A stretch of 64,000 nt of DNA from Diatrype stigma (taxonomy: Eukaryota; Ascomycota; Sordariomycetes; Xylariales; Diatrypaceae), in the NCBI GenBank assembly GCA_022225965.2, contig JAKJXP020000047.1, forward strand, positions 124,001 to 188,000, in the 5' to 3' direction. Positions 34,259 through 46,502 of the stretch are shown in pieces. The translations under genes and the position numbers were made by a program. A model generated the notes under the pieces. It did not search any database, was not told where the DNA came from, and saw only the letters and a program-made list of their open reading frames with translations. Within the stretch, counting starts at the first letter, position 1, and every line of letters starts with the position of its first letter.

Positions 34259-35272
34259 TCAAAAGATGAAGGGAATCATCCTCCATCTCGCCTCAACTTT
34301 CGAGCGGCCAAACTTTTCGATATACCACTTTCTAGTGCCATTGGCTGTAACACCAAGATTGACTGCGATGAAGACGACAGCACAACTTAGGGTTCGGCTG
34401 AACCATTGGCCTTCCGGAGCCGCTATGACTGCCAACGAAAGGTACAGCAGACATTCGCAAGTATAATGAGGGCATACCAGGTATTGGAACAACCCACCCT
34501 CGGGAAGAGAGTACTTCTTCAGACTAGCCAGGTGGCGGTGGCACCTATTCTGTGCGCTCCATGCGAACAGGAATGCTAGGATGCCAATGGCCGTCTTCCA
34601 AGATGGCATCTCGGGTCTGGGAAACGTTCTATCTGCATACCATATTGCCACTGTGGAACTGCTCGTTAATATATTGTAAAACTCGATAACGCGGTGTCAC
34701 CTACTAGATCCCTCCGCCCAGATGCCTACGCTCGTAGTAAGATAGAACGCGATCCCTAGGAGCCAATGGACTATCAACATCCCCGAATGTGATGGTTTTA
34801 TTACAGTGTAGCATTCGATCAGTCGTCTGCAGCCTTGCAGGCTCATGAAGAACCACGCCAGGAGAACTTGATTGATCGTCATCGAGCTCTGTGAATATGA
34901 CGCTTGGTTCTTGATAATGAGCTCTAATATTGTTCCGTGGCTGAGATATTGAACAGCCCAAAAGACCGAACAGCACACGGACAACACATAGAAGTGCGTA
35001 AACCACGAATGGGGAACCATGGTCACAGAAGCGAGCCAGGTGACAGCGTTGATGATTTTACTGCTTTCCGGCTTCCCGCTTCCCAGCTTCCGGCTTTCCT
35101 CCGCTTCGGCTGGCCTCGACGTATTCCGAGCGCCATACTGCATAAGTGGCTGCTGTATGGATGCTGGCAGTGCTGCTATGGCCAACACGGTTGCCGACGA
35201 TAAGACGTAGAAGAGTTGGCATACGATTGCCGGGCTCAGTTCCAGGGTTTCCGGCCAGTTTCTTGTCGCCAT
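34259..35272 (-). CDS. DFG10: Polyprenol reductase, Dfg10/SRD5A3 family
   Basis: Two exons, 35272-34705 and 34650-34259 (intron 54 nt; the split codon makes ATG), give 319 residues. Several hydrophobic membrane segments are visible. The C-terminal steroid 5-alpha-reductase domain shows GGLFQYLVCPHYTCECLLYL, NLGVTANGTRKWYIEKFG and the terminal EARWRMIPFIF, with HSWFTHFYVLSVC earlier as in SRD5A3. The enzyme reduces the alpha-isoprene unit of polyprenol to make dolichol at the ER, a step needed for N-glycosylation. A Ser/Lys-rich loop (about residues 50-75) separates the first two spans. This is a housekeeping gene and marks the left border of the polyketide island. Confidence 0.9.
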
Positions 35273-36179
35273 ATCGGGTGATAGGTTGTCTGTTAATGTT
35301 GTGAATACTTAGACAAGACGGCTAAGTGTAACATTTGCCCATGGTCCGTAGTGGTAGGCGCCTATCAAGGGTATGTACTATGGTACCTAGGTATGTATTT
35401 ACGCTGAACCTCGTTAAATCGTTACATCTCTACCTAAGGTAGTATGTATTTAGACTATATGGAATCCAACGTCGCAGAACCCAACGTCGCACAGCTACAC
35501 TAACTACATGTAGTTAATAGAGGTTCTCCCACCGTGGGCTGCGTGGCCTGTTTGGACTCTCAACCACCTGTGGTTTCTCACCGTGTGTGCCAAGCATCCA
35601 TGGGCCCTGAGTCCAGTCCTTGTAGATCAAGCATCAAGCATGTATGGTGGTACCATGTCAGCATATATGGCCTGCAACTACCTTGGGTACTTATGTAAGG
35701 CATGAGGTAGTCAGGTAGTACAAGTCATCATCAGACCCAGACCCGATGTTTCATATTCGCGAAGAGGGGGGAGAGGGGGAGAGGGGGAGAGGGGAAGGAG
35801 AGCTTATAACCAGTGGCAGTGACCACCCAGTCAACTTGGGTAACGCAAGGAGGTCAGATTGAGACCATCATTGTTTATTGTTTCTTCTTCAGAGCAAAGG
35901 AGTGACGCTACCGTATGCAAAAATCAAATAACACCTATCCAAACCCCCAAGACCAAGAGACCCAAAATCCAAAATCCAAAATCCAACCCCCAAAATTCAA
36001 AATCCAAGATCCAAAGAAGTCCAAACCAAAAACCAAGCCATGCAGCCAGGTCACGATGAACGCTTGTGTTGCTAGTGAGAAGAGGAACAAGAAGACGACG
36101 AAGGCTCGGGGCGTGGCTGATGGGCGTGCTCTCGAGGTCCGATGTTGTATTGTAGTTTGCATTGTAGTCAATCCCCAAC
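35273..36179. other. Spacer between DFG10 and the polyketide synthase
   Basis: 907 bp. Contains a GAGAGGGG purine tract (35,765-35,800) and an AAAATCC tandem tract (35,950-36,040). No supported gene. It holds the DFG10 promoter and the PKS 3' end. Confidence 0.6.
35950..36040. repeat. CCAAAAT heptamer tract downstream of the PKS
   Basis: Imperfect tandem CCAAAAT/CCAAGAT units ending about 140 bp before the PKS stop codon (in the direction of its transcript, just past the end). Confidence 0.85.
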
Positions 36180-36312
36180 TTACTTGCCAGCCTCGCCCTG
36201 CAGCTTCTCCGCCAGCTTAGTCACCGTCACGGCGGCGAGCTGGTCCAGGCAGCCGGCGCCCATGATCTCGAGGACGCTCAGGTGGAAGCCGAAGACGCCC
36301 TTGAACCAGCGC

Positions 36313-36346
<34 letters not shown>

Positions 36347-39300
36347 TCTGCGTCAGCGAGATGGTCGTGTCGACCTCCTCCTCGTCCGGCTTGAGCATGA
36401 AGTCGTAGATCTTGCGTCCGATCTCGCGCGCCAGGAACACGACGGTGCCCTTGGCCGCCAGCAGCGTGTCCGCCGCCTCGCCGTCCTCCGCCACCTGCGC
36501 CAGGAACTCGAGCAGCGCGCTGCTCTTCGTCTTGCTGCTACCGCCCGCCCTGTCGCCGTCGCCGCTCCGCACGTTGTGGTACAGGCCCATGCGCCGGTCC
36601 CGCCGCCAGTTCGTCCGGTTGTTGGGGTCGTCGAGCGGCTGCTCCGAGCGCAGCCCCATCAGCACCTGCGTCGTGTTGCACCAGGACGCCGCCGTGGGCG
36701 AGGGGTGCCCGTCTAGGAGGTTCAGGTCGAGGAAGTCCAGGAACTCGCGCTCGCCGAGCGTGTAGATGCCCTGCGACTTGACAGTGCGCTGCGCGTGCGT
36801 GTTCTCCGCCACGTACCCGACGCCGTTGATCGGGCAGATGTTCAGGACCGAGGCCGGTAGGCCGAGTGTGTGCCGGTACTGGCAGAAGGCCTCGAGGAAG
36901 GCATTAGCCGCCACGTAGTTGCCCTGCCCCGGCGACTCGATCGCCGTGATAACTGAGCTGGCCAGCCAGAAGAAGTCTAGCTTCTGGGAGAGGAACGCTT
37001 CGTGCAGGTTCCATGTGCCCTGAACTTTGGGGTCGAGGGCCGCTTTCCACTGCGACCATTTCATGTCCACTATCGGGGTGTCTTGTAAGACCATTGCCAG
37101 CTGGAAGACGCCCTTGATGGCGAATTTGGAGGCGCGGATCGCTCTTTGGACGTCCTCCGTCTGGTCGACGCGCCCAGCGACCGCTGTTACGGTGCAGCTC
37201 ATAGACTCCAGCTCTGCGAACAGAGCTCGGCTGACCTTGTCTTGGCCGGCGCTGCGGGACAGGAAGGTGAGGTTGCGAGCGCCGCGCTCCACCATCCATG
37301 TTGCGATCGACCTACCCAGCCCACCGACGCCACCCACGAGGAGGTAGGTGCTGTTAGGATCGAACCGAATCTGGCGCGTCCAGGGCACCGAGTTGAGTTC
37401 GGGATTTGCTTCCGGCGGCGGCATCGTAACAATAACCTTACCGATGTGGTCACCATTCTGGAGGTGGCGGAACGCACCCTTGATATCGCTAGCATCAAAG
37501 GCCGTGTACTCGAGTGGTTGGAGCAGGCCATCCTTATGGTGTCGAAGGAAGTCACCCAAAAGCCTGTGTTGCTGTTAGCATAGGAGAACACTGTGAGAGG
37601 GGTGGGGGTTAGATCAACATACACCTGCAAGTCTTCGAGCCGCTCTACGCCGAACTGAGACAGGTCGATTCCGTGGTAGGATCTGTTCTCCTGGAAGACC
37701 TGCATGGCCAACTTGCCGGAGCCCATGATGTCGCGCTTGCCGAGCTCCAGCATGGCGCCGTACTTAGCGACGCACTTCCAGGACTCGTGCAGCAGCTCGC
37801 CCGAGAGCGAGTTGAGGACGAGGTCGCAGCCGCGGCCGCCCGTCTCGCGCATGACCCCCTCGACGAAGGACGCGTCGCGAGAGTTGAAGATGCGCGTGCG
37901 CGGGATGCCGAATTTCTCGACCAGGTAGTCGACCTTACGCGCGCTGCCCACCGTCAGGTACATGTCGGCGCCGAGCATGCGGCAGACCTGGATGGCGGCC
38001 AGCCCGACGCCGCCGCAGGCCGAGTGGATTAGCACACTCTGCCTCTTGCCACGACCGAGGCCGCCGCCGAGGCGCCCGACGTCGACCAGGGCGTAGATCA
38101 CGGTGCCGAAGCAGATGGGCACCGTGGCCGCGGCCTCGAACGACAGGTCGTCGGGCAGGCGCAGCACGAGCCCCGCCGGCACCACCAGGTTCGTCGCCAG
38201 CGAGCCGGGGAAGAAGGCCATGACGCGGTCGCCCGGGGCCAGGTGCAGCACCGAGCTCCCGACCCGCCGTATGATGCCGGCGGCCTCGAATCCTAGCGCT
38301 ACGGAGCCCGCCCCGTCCTGCGGAATCACGCCCATCGCGAGCAGCACGTCGCGGAAGTTCAGCCCCATGGCGCGCGTCTCGATCTCGACCTCGCCGTCCG
38401 CCAGCTGCGCCGGCAGCGGCTGCTCGCGCCAGTGCAGCGTGTCGAGCGACCCGAGCTTCTCGACCTGCACCGTCTTGTTCATGAGGGCTGGGGCAATCGT
38501 CGATGACTCTGCTGTCGCGGGCACCTCGCGTAGCTTGTCAGCCAGCGAGAAGGGGTGGTACCTTGGGATGCAGACCACGCCGTTCTCGTCGACAGCGAAC
38601 TCCTTCTCCGGCGCGAGATTGCCGGCGTCCTCCTGGTTCCGGATTTTCTCGAACACGCCGTGGACTAGATCGGCGAACTTGGGTTCGTCGGCAAAAAGCT
38701 CCATGGTGTAGACGTTCAGCGCAAGCTCGGAGCGAAGAGTCCGGGTCACGCCGATGACCTGTGCCGAGCGGGGGTCCTTGCACTGGATCTGGACCGGCCG
38801 GGTGAGCCAGAGCAGCTTCTGCTTTCCGATTCGTTGGACAAATGCCTTGAAGTCGTAGAACGTCTGCTCGTCCAGGTCGTTGAACCCCTTGCCCTCGAGG
38901 TCCAGACAGCTGATGATGTCTTGGTTGGGTGGCGGGTCTGCTGTTAGCTTGCAGGGGGTAACTTCCCAACCGACACTCGTCAAGGAGGTGATTAGGGTAT
39001 GAGCTACGCCCGAGCTCTCGTCATCACATAGCAGGGCAACCTTCCTATCGGAGGCCGCTGGGATAGTCTTCAATCGCGAAACGATGGCGGCGTTTGTTCT
39101 ATAGGCCTTCTCTTCGTGGTCATGGCAGACCACGTCGACCCCACTGAACCCGGCAGCCTTCAGCTCGTCGTCCCAGCGCTCGACGGTGATGTATGGTTGA
39201 TCAGGCCTGCCATCTTCTTCACCCAGCCACCACCCGGAGAGGTGGCCGAAGGGGTAGTTTGGCGATCGGTTCATGGCACAGAGCTCGGTCAATACGAGCA

Positions 39301-42300
39301 TGCCGTCAGGCTTCAGCAGCGAGGCCATGTTGCTCAGAGATTCCTTGATGCAAGGGGTGGCATGCACGACGTTAGCCGCGAAAATCAGGTCGTAGTACAC
39401 CCCCGCCTTCTTCTCGAAGCCCTGGTCGAACGGAGACCGGCTGATGTCGAACACCTTGTACTCCATGTTGTGCGCGTACGAGAAGCGGTCCTTGGCCTTG
39501 CCGAAGAAGCCGGCCGACACGTCCGTATAAGTGTACACCGAGTAGGCGGGCAGGCCGGCCTCGTCCACGAGGTCGCGCAGAATCAGCTCCGTCGTCCCCC
39601 CCGTGCCGGCCCCGACCTCGAGGATGCGCAGGTTGGGCCGCGAGTTGGACAGCAGGCGCACGAAGTCGCCGTACCCGTACGAGTCCTCGTTGTACAGCTC
39701 GGTGAGGATGTTGTCCTGCATGAGCACGTCCAGCGCCTCCCGCTCCCCCGTGAAGATGCTCGCGGCGTACTCGCACACGCGCGCCGTCGCGATGGCCAGC
39801 GCGCGCTTGCCCCCCTTCTCGAGGACGCCGAGGCGCGCCTGGATGAGCGCCTGGCGCTCGGCGGCGCCCAGCCCCGTCAGGCGGGCCGGGTCTTGCACGA
39901 GCGGGAACGAGCCCGCCTTCGCCTCCTCGATCTGCTTGCCGACCCAGTTACGGTACTTCTCGAAGTGCGGCTGGCATGGCTCGAGGGAGGCGATCTTCTC
40001 CGCCTCTTCGAGGATGCAGAGCAGCGTTAGCTCCTGCTGCAGCTCGGTGTGCGACTTGTCGGAGGCGGGCGCGCGGAGCAGGGTGGCCTGGTCGGCAAAG
40101 TCGAAGTCCGGCACCCAACGTAGCTGTGCTGCCGCGTGCACATCAGACGACTTGAGCTTGTCGTCGTCATCGTCGTCGCTGAGGGGCGTGAGCTGGAGGC
40201 CGCGCATGCGCAGCACGGTCCGGTCGCCCGCGATACACTCGATCCGGCCGTTGCGGACATCGCCCTGCTCGCTCCAGGCGCGGGCGTGCATCTCCGCCGC
40301 GCCGCGAGAGATCTCGAGCTCTTCGATCAGGGTCGGGACCTGCAGTCCGTTGATGTTCCGCAGCAGTCCATTGGCTCCGGCTATGATGAGAAGCTGTAGG
40401 CAGGCATCGATTGCCGCCGGGTGCAGAGTGAAGGGCGAAGAGGTGTGGCCGTGAGTGTCCACCAGGTCGGCTTCCGCGAGGTGCTCGCTTGCTGACGCAG
40501 CAATCTCCGTCAGGCCCTGGAACTCCGGGCCGTAGCGGAAACCCATCCGAGCCATCGCCTGGTAAAAGGTGGCCGTGGAGATGCTGCGCGGCAAGGCCTT
40601 GGGCTTAGAGACTGGCTTGCTAGGCTCCTTTGCCTGTGACACTTCACCTTCACAGTGCTTGATCCAGCTTGAGCCCGAGCACGAGGTGATGGTAAAATCG
40701 TACCAGTTGGACTCGTCGTTGTCCGTCAGGCGCTTCTGACGCAGAGTGGTGATGAGCTCGGCAGGGCTCGAATCGTTCATCACAAGAGCAGTGCGCACGG
40801 TGACATGTCGAAGGCGGTAGCCGGAGCCGGGATCTGCGCCTGCTACCTGCCGGATTGCCTCGCCGGCCATGGCGACGTAGCCGGCAAAGGGGAACACGAT
40901 GTCGTCCCCGACTTTGTGATCGGCTATCCAAGGGGCATCTTCGAGGTGGAGCACATTGCGCCAAAGCGGCTCCTTGTCGGGCGACTCGGGGGATCGTATA
41001 CCAAGTACACAGTGACGGGCGTACTTACGAGTCCTCCACGCGTGAGAAAGCCGGCTTTCCCACCAGAACGAGGGGCCACTGTGGTCCCAGGCATAGGGCG
41101 GAAGCCCCGAGATAGCCCGTCCATTGCGGAAGAGCGGAGTCAGGTCGATGCCCACGTTCTCCTGATAGAGCCTACCGAAAGCAGACAAGAGAGACACGTG
41201 GCTATCGCTATTCCGGGTCTGGGACGTGATGTAGTTGCAGGGTCGGCTGCGGGCGCCGCAGATCTGGCGCAACGGCCCAGCAAGGGTCGAGTGGGGGCCG
41301 ATTTCCAAGAACAGATCGCCCTCACCGCTAATTCCAAGGAGGTGAGTGATTGCCGTGCTGAACCGGACAGGGGAGACGAGGTTAGCTCCCCAGTACTCTG
41401 GGGAGAACGCATCCTGGTCGTCGAGGGTCTTGCCAGTGACGCTCGACACAAATAAAGCCCGAGGCCGGCTCAGCGGGTCTGCTCGAGGGAAGTCCTCTTC
41501 CCTTAATAACTGCAGGTATCTCTCCTTCGCCGAAGTCATATGTGCTGAAGGTGGCGCGCGTGTTAGCTAGCTGTAAGTTTCATCACATGCCATGCTTTCG
41601 AGGAACTCACTGGAATGGTACGCCACGTCCACTTTCAGGGTGCGGGCAAAAGTGCCTGGCTTGCGCTCTTGGATCAACGAAACCGCCTTTTCGATACTCT
41701 CGCGGTCGCCGGAGATGGTCGTGCTTTGCGGGCTATTCTCACAAGCCAAGGTGACCTTGTCTGACAGGATGTCCGACAGCTGGTCTTCTCCGAGGCCGAC
41801 CGCCGCCATAGCCCCGGCCGCAGCGCCGTCCTTAACGACGAAGCCCCGGTAGTACGCCGCCGTGATGGCGAACTCGAGGGATATGTAGCCGGCAGCATAC
41901 GCGGCCGCTATCTCACCACTGGAATGCCCCACGACCGCATCTGGCGCGATTCCCACTCTCTGGAACTGGTGGAGGATTGCGATTTGCAGCGCTGTGCACA
42001 GGGGTTGTGCCAGTTCGGCTTTGTTGATTTCGCTGGCTTCCCCAACCTTCTGAAACTCGGCTGAATCATCGATCATGCCGTTAGCTAAATAAAGCTCGGG
42101 TTCCCAAGGGAGCATTGCGACTTACACATTATGGTCCATGTTGGAGGGTGCTTCAGGCTTTGCAGGATCGCGTCCATATGTGCAATGTCCTTCTGGAACT
42201 GCTTATCTGCCAGGAGCTCCCTGCCCATCCCAGCCCACTGGGCACCTTGGCCGCTGAATATCATGTTCGTCTTGCGGTCGGATAATTTGGTAGATCCTCT

Positions 42301-44348
42301 CACCGCAGTAGACGTCTCGAGGATCTTCCCGGGCTGCACGATGGCGAAAGCCTTGTGTGGGAGGCGCTCCCGACCCACCGCCCGGGTGTATGCAATATTT
42401 GAGAGTTCGTCTGGATGCTGCAAGGCATACTCCTTGTGCAGCTCGACTTGTCGGTCGAGAGACACTTGGGTGTTGGCGGAGAAGACGATGAGCTCTGGTT
42501 TCGATTGTTCTTGCACAACAACCTCTTCATCGCGCTCCGGCGAAAAGGAATCTAGAATGACCTGGTAACCATGAAGTCAGCATACGATATGGGGGGCACA
42601 TATAGTAAACAAACAGGTAGGTTTGCTACTGCTTTGGAAATAACTTACGTGTACATTAGAGCCACCAATACCAAAAGAGTTCACACTGATTCTCTCTACT
42701 TTGCCCTCTGGGAAAGGCGTCGGCTTGATCGGCACCGTGAGCTTCTTCTCCTCGAACGGAACTAGCGAGGGAAACTCAGTCAGCATCGCTAGCTAATCGA
42801 CCGGAACTCACTGGAGGACTTACTTCTCGGGTTCGGAGTCTTATATTTGATATTTGGCGGAATCGTCTTATGTTCCAGAGCGAGGACGGCTTTGACCACG
42901 CTGGTAAGGCCGGCAGAGCCCTCTGTATGGCCCACGTTCGGCTTCACAGATCCGATATAGACGCCTTGCGCTCCGAAGACGTTCCCAATTGCTGCGACCT
43001 CGATAGGGTCGCCCATTGCAGTCCCGGTTCCATGGCACTGGAATGCAGAATATGGATTAGTCACCAGCCACAACAGGGGTTGCGTGTCGTCGAAGACTGC
43101 ACAACATACCTCAACGAACGATGTGTCTGCGGGGTCCAGCCCGGCATCAGCATAAACTTTTCGAATCAACGCTTCTTGAGTCTCAGCTCGGGGAGTCAAC
43201 AATCCGTTGCTTCTCCCATCACTATTTGTGGCCGAACCACGGATTATAGCCCGGATGGGGTTGCCATCACGGAGCGCGTAGTCCAGCCGCTTGATATATA
43301 TACCCACGATACCATCAGCTCGAGCGAAGCCGTCGGCGTTCGCATCAAATGTCTTGCAGGAACCCTCTGGTGAAAGCACGCCCTCTGAAGCCATGGCGGC
43401 TGAAGTAGCAGGGCCCATTATCAAGTTTGCGCCTGCAACAATGGCTCCGGTGCAGTCACCGGCACATAGGTCCCTACAGGCATTCTGTAATGCCACCACG
43501 GATGCGGAGCAAGCTGTCTTGACAACAAAGCTAGATTACGAACAGGCATTAGCTGGGGATCTGGGCAGCAACGGCGGTGGTGATGGTAGTGGCAAAGCCT
43601 GTCACGTTACATACCTTGGCCCGCGGAGGTCATATTCATAGGAAATACGGTTGGCCATCAGGTAATCGCCAGAGCCGGTCATAATGTAATTGCCTGGGTT
43701 CTGAGGCTCCTTGCTGCGGAACTGTATCCAGTCGTCTCCGAACGTGCCTACGTAGCACCCAATGGGCCGCTCTCGATATGACACTTCTGCCGCATCTTCG
43801 AAGCACTCTCGCGTAATCTCCAGAAGGAGCCGTTGTTGGGGGTCGCATCTCTCTAGCTCCTGCTTCGTCATAGAGAAAAAGGAGGGGTCGAAGCGAGACA
43901 GGTCCTCATCGAGGAAGTATCCGTGCTTGGTGTTCACACCCTCCTTCGAGCCTAGCGAATCGTCAAAGCCGTCCGCGTTGTACCGGTCGGCTGGAACTCT
44001 GCTGCGGGCATCCCGGCCGTTCTCGAGGAGATCCCAGAAGTCGTCACCGTTGCGAATGCCGCCAGGCAATCGCAGGCCGATTCCGCAAATGGCGATCGGG
44101 CAAGCTCTAAGAGCCTCACTGTCGATATCCCCGAGAGCAATATCCTGTCTCGTGGGCTCTGGTGAGGTAAAATCGGTGGTAGGGGTAAGCTGGTCGGGCA
44201 GCGATTCTGCCATACTGATGGGGGAAGCAAGTAGAGCATCAAGACTGAGGCCATTCCGGCCCACGGCGCCGTTAACCTCTCGTGCCGTGCCGTGCCCGGC
44301 CTCGTCTCCAGACGAGCCGGTGAACACCTTGTCAGACGTGTGAGACAT
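36180..44348 (-). CDS. Highly reducing type I polyketide synthase (KS-AT-DH-MT-ER-KR-ACP)
   Basis: Eight exons (44348-43615, 43530-43110, 43037-42824, 42761-42649, 42561-42126, 42060-41611, 41544-37625, 37571-36180) close in phase to about 2,559 residues. [17 protein letters not shown] (about residue 83), Cys252 in KTACSAS, His387 in [10 protein letters not shown], His422 in [22 protein letters not shown] and Ser686 in GHSSGE. DH: His999 in [10 protein letters not shown], and [11 protein letters not shown]-methyltransferase: [14 protein letters not shown] with intact glycines. [15 protein letters not shown] and [29 protein letters not shown] and [23 protein letters not shown]: Ser2509 in [10 protein letters not shown]. 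All domains look catalytically intact, so the product should be a reduced, possibly C-methylated chain. No thioesterase or reductase follows the ACP; release must come in trans. The product cannot be predicted. The nearest gene is the divergent LaeA-like methyltransferase. Confidence 0.96.
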
Positions 44349-46502
44349 ACTGTGGGCTGGGCATCGAGCAATCTAGCGGTCTGTGTGTCACTAGGAGATA
44401 GAGCCGGCTCACCGGGTATTAAATATTGCCCCGTTTCACAACTTCACAACTTCACAACTAGAACTAGACGAGCAGAGTAAGCAGCCGGAGCAGGGAACTC
44501 ACGTTTCGGCGCGTAGCTGAGGGGCTCTGAACCGAGCGACCCGGGAGTTTGGGAGAGCGTTCACGAGGTTACAACGCATGAACTGCAACATGCATCACAT
44601 ACATAATAGTTAGCTAGCTACCTAGTAGGTATGCGGATAATTGCAACGCCCGCTCCCCCTCCCCATGTTGCCAAGGCAGGGCTCCGTAGGTTGCATTACT
44701 TACATTGGTACATACAACGCCATCACAGATATCTATTCCGTAGATAGTCGTACTATGTAGTTCTCTACGTGATAGTAGCGAGCTACTGTAAACAGATCAC
44801 GACCGCGCCCGCGGTTCCCGCGGCCAAATACTAGTATAGCCTCTAGTATAGCTCTAGTGCAGTCTCTAGTATAGCCTCTGGCCCTCTGGTATAGTCTCTA
44901 GTGTAGTATGTGGTATAGTATGTGGTATAGTATGTGGTATAGTATGTGGTATAGTATCTGGTATAGTATCTGGTGTGGCATCTGGTATAGTATCTGGTGT
45001 GGCATCTGGCATAGCATCTGGTATAGCCTCTGGTTATAGTCTCTGGTATAGCACCTGGAGGAGTCGGATAGCCTCAGAGCGAGCAGAGCTAGCAATAAGA
45101 GGCAGACGAGCCATTCTGCTTCGGTCAACTCGCCCGAGAATTCATAACCTCGTGGCAGAGGAGGGATTGGGACCACTGCTCCATACTTATGCAATTAGCT
45201 CCCAAAAAAGAAATAGGGAGGCAAGGTCAAGCTCCACATCCCGGTCCGACAGGGAAACCCAATGTTCACCTGGCCGACTAAGCTGGCTAGCCTGCTACCT
45301 AAGTGCGGGCGACTGCGGCGGCGGCGGCGGCGACGGCGGGTCTTGACGATGAAAATGCAATCTGCGTCTGGGTTTCCGTGTCTTGTTCCAGCTTGTCAAC
45401 GTCGTAGCCGCCAGCACGACCACGGCACCACCCTGCCGGATTGCCTGATGTGCTGGCAGGGCCCGGCAGTCTGGTCTTCACATGGGTGTCTGGGTGCGGG
45501 AGAGGTCAGCCGTGAGGAATTATCAGGCCATCGGGTTGCAGTAGCTGCATATGCTCGCTGCAGATAGCGAGTGATCCCCCTAGTCCCCCTAGTGATCCCC
45601 CTGGCTGAGATCGTCGTCATGACGGCCCAGTGCCCGTGGTATTGCCAGATTACCCATGGAACGGCGCTTCCTCTGCAGCACTCCTACGGAGCAAAGAGGA
45701 GCAGGAGAGGCAGATGCGTGAAATACCCTGGCTGGCCGGGCAGACCCTGGTTAGGCACAGGACATCGGGTAGCCGTAGTTAGGGGGTGCGCCCTCGCAAA
45801 CGATAAAGAGCGGTACGTGCCGACCCAGAAGGCCCAGCTTCTGCAGCGGCCACGCCCAATCACGAAGGATCGAGGGGCGCATCCTTGCGATGCCCATTGG
45901 CTCAGCCTTGCTCCATGCGGTAAAGCTGCGTACGGACTTACTGTACCATAATTCCATAATCATATATGTGACCCATGATATGTTCCCGTCCCCTGATAAC
46001 ACGTGGGGTTGGCTTTCCGTCTGTGGATCGGACAAACAACGACGATACTGCTGCCGTAGCATGCGCGAGGACGTCTGTCAAGCACCCTATTACCCTAAAA
46101 CCCCAGATTCCCGCAAGTGTCGCTGTTGAAACTCGCCTGCCTTGCCTGCTTCGCCTGCCTGCCTGCTGCATTCACATGGCCAATGCGACCTACCAAGTCC
46201 CTTGAGTCGGTCGGATGGACGCTGCGAGATCGCGTGACCGAGCTGGGGCCGCCGCGGCTAATCCATCGACGCCCTCAACTCCCGAAAGGTGCTCGATAGG
46301 CGGGCCGACCCCACGACCAACTGCTGATAATCCGGCCCAGTCGAGGTCTTCTGAGAGCGTTGCCGATGGCTGCAGCGGTCCAACGAGCCTCAAACCTACC
46401 TCCAACGTGCGACGCCCTTGTTTCCTGCTGTGTCTCTTGCTCCCGCCTTTCCTTGCCGTCGACCCTTGACGTCACGTCACCCTTGCTGTCACCCTTGCCG
46501 CT
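44349..46502. promoter_or_regulatory. Divergent PKS/methyltransferase control region
   Basis: 2.15 kb between the PKS start and the earliest placed methyltransferase exon. It must include both promoters. It carries a 230-bp minisatellite, a GCGGCGGCGGCG run (about 45,313-45,335) and CCCCCTAGT repeats (45,578-45,602). No intact gene is seen; a frame from 46,215 (MDAARSRDRAGAAAANPSTP) could be the true first exon of the methyltransferase. Confidence 0.5.
44831..45058. repeat. TATAGTATSTGG minisatellite between PKS and methyltransferase
   Basis: About twenty imperfect copies of a roughly 10-12 bp unit (CTCTAGTATAG grading into TATGTGGTATAG and CATCTGGTATAG). The units are near-perfect at 44,905-44,960. 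It yields an ILYHILYH-type repetitive frame on the minus strand which is not a gene. It lies about 0.5 kb upstream of the PKS start. Confidence 0.93.

Noticed and set aside
39116..40454. Long plus-strand frames opposite the PKS methyltransferase/DH region
   Set aside because: Antisense shadows of a strongly supported exon.
42085..42130. Alternative PKS acceptor giving [12 protein letters not shown] in the AT domain
   Set aside because: It adds eight residues absent from the family spacing between W and AELAQPLC; the acceptor at 42,061 with its CTAAC branch site fits exactly.
42789..42823. A 35-nt intron in the PKS between PNPR and MLTEFPSL
   Set aside because: Too short to splice. Using the later acceptor at 42,762 gives a 62-nt intron and the family-typical NPRIPFEEKKL join.
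44831..45058. CRISPR array
   Set aside because: Units are contiguous without unique spacers, and the genome is eukaryotic.
44898..45194. Small ILYHILYH-type repeat protein
   Set aside because: Translation of the minisatellite; no start context or conserved flank.
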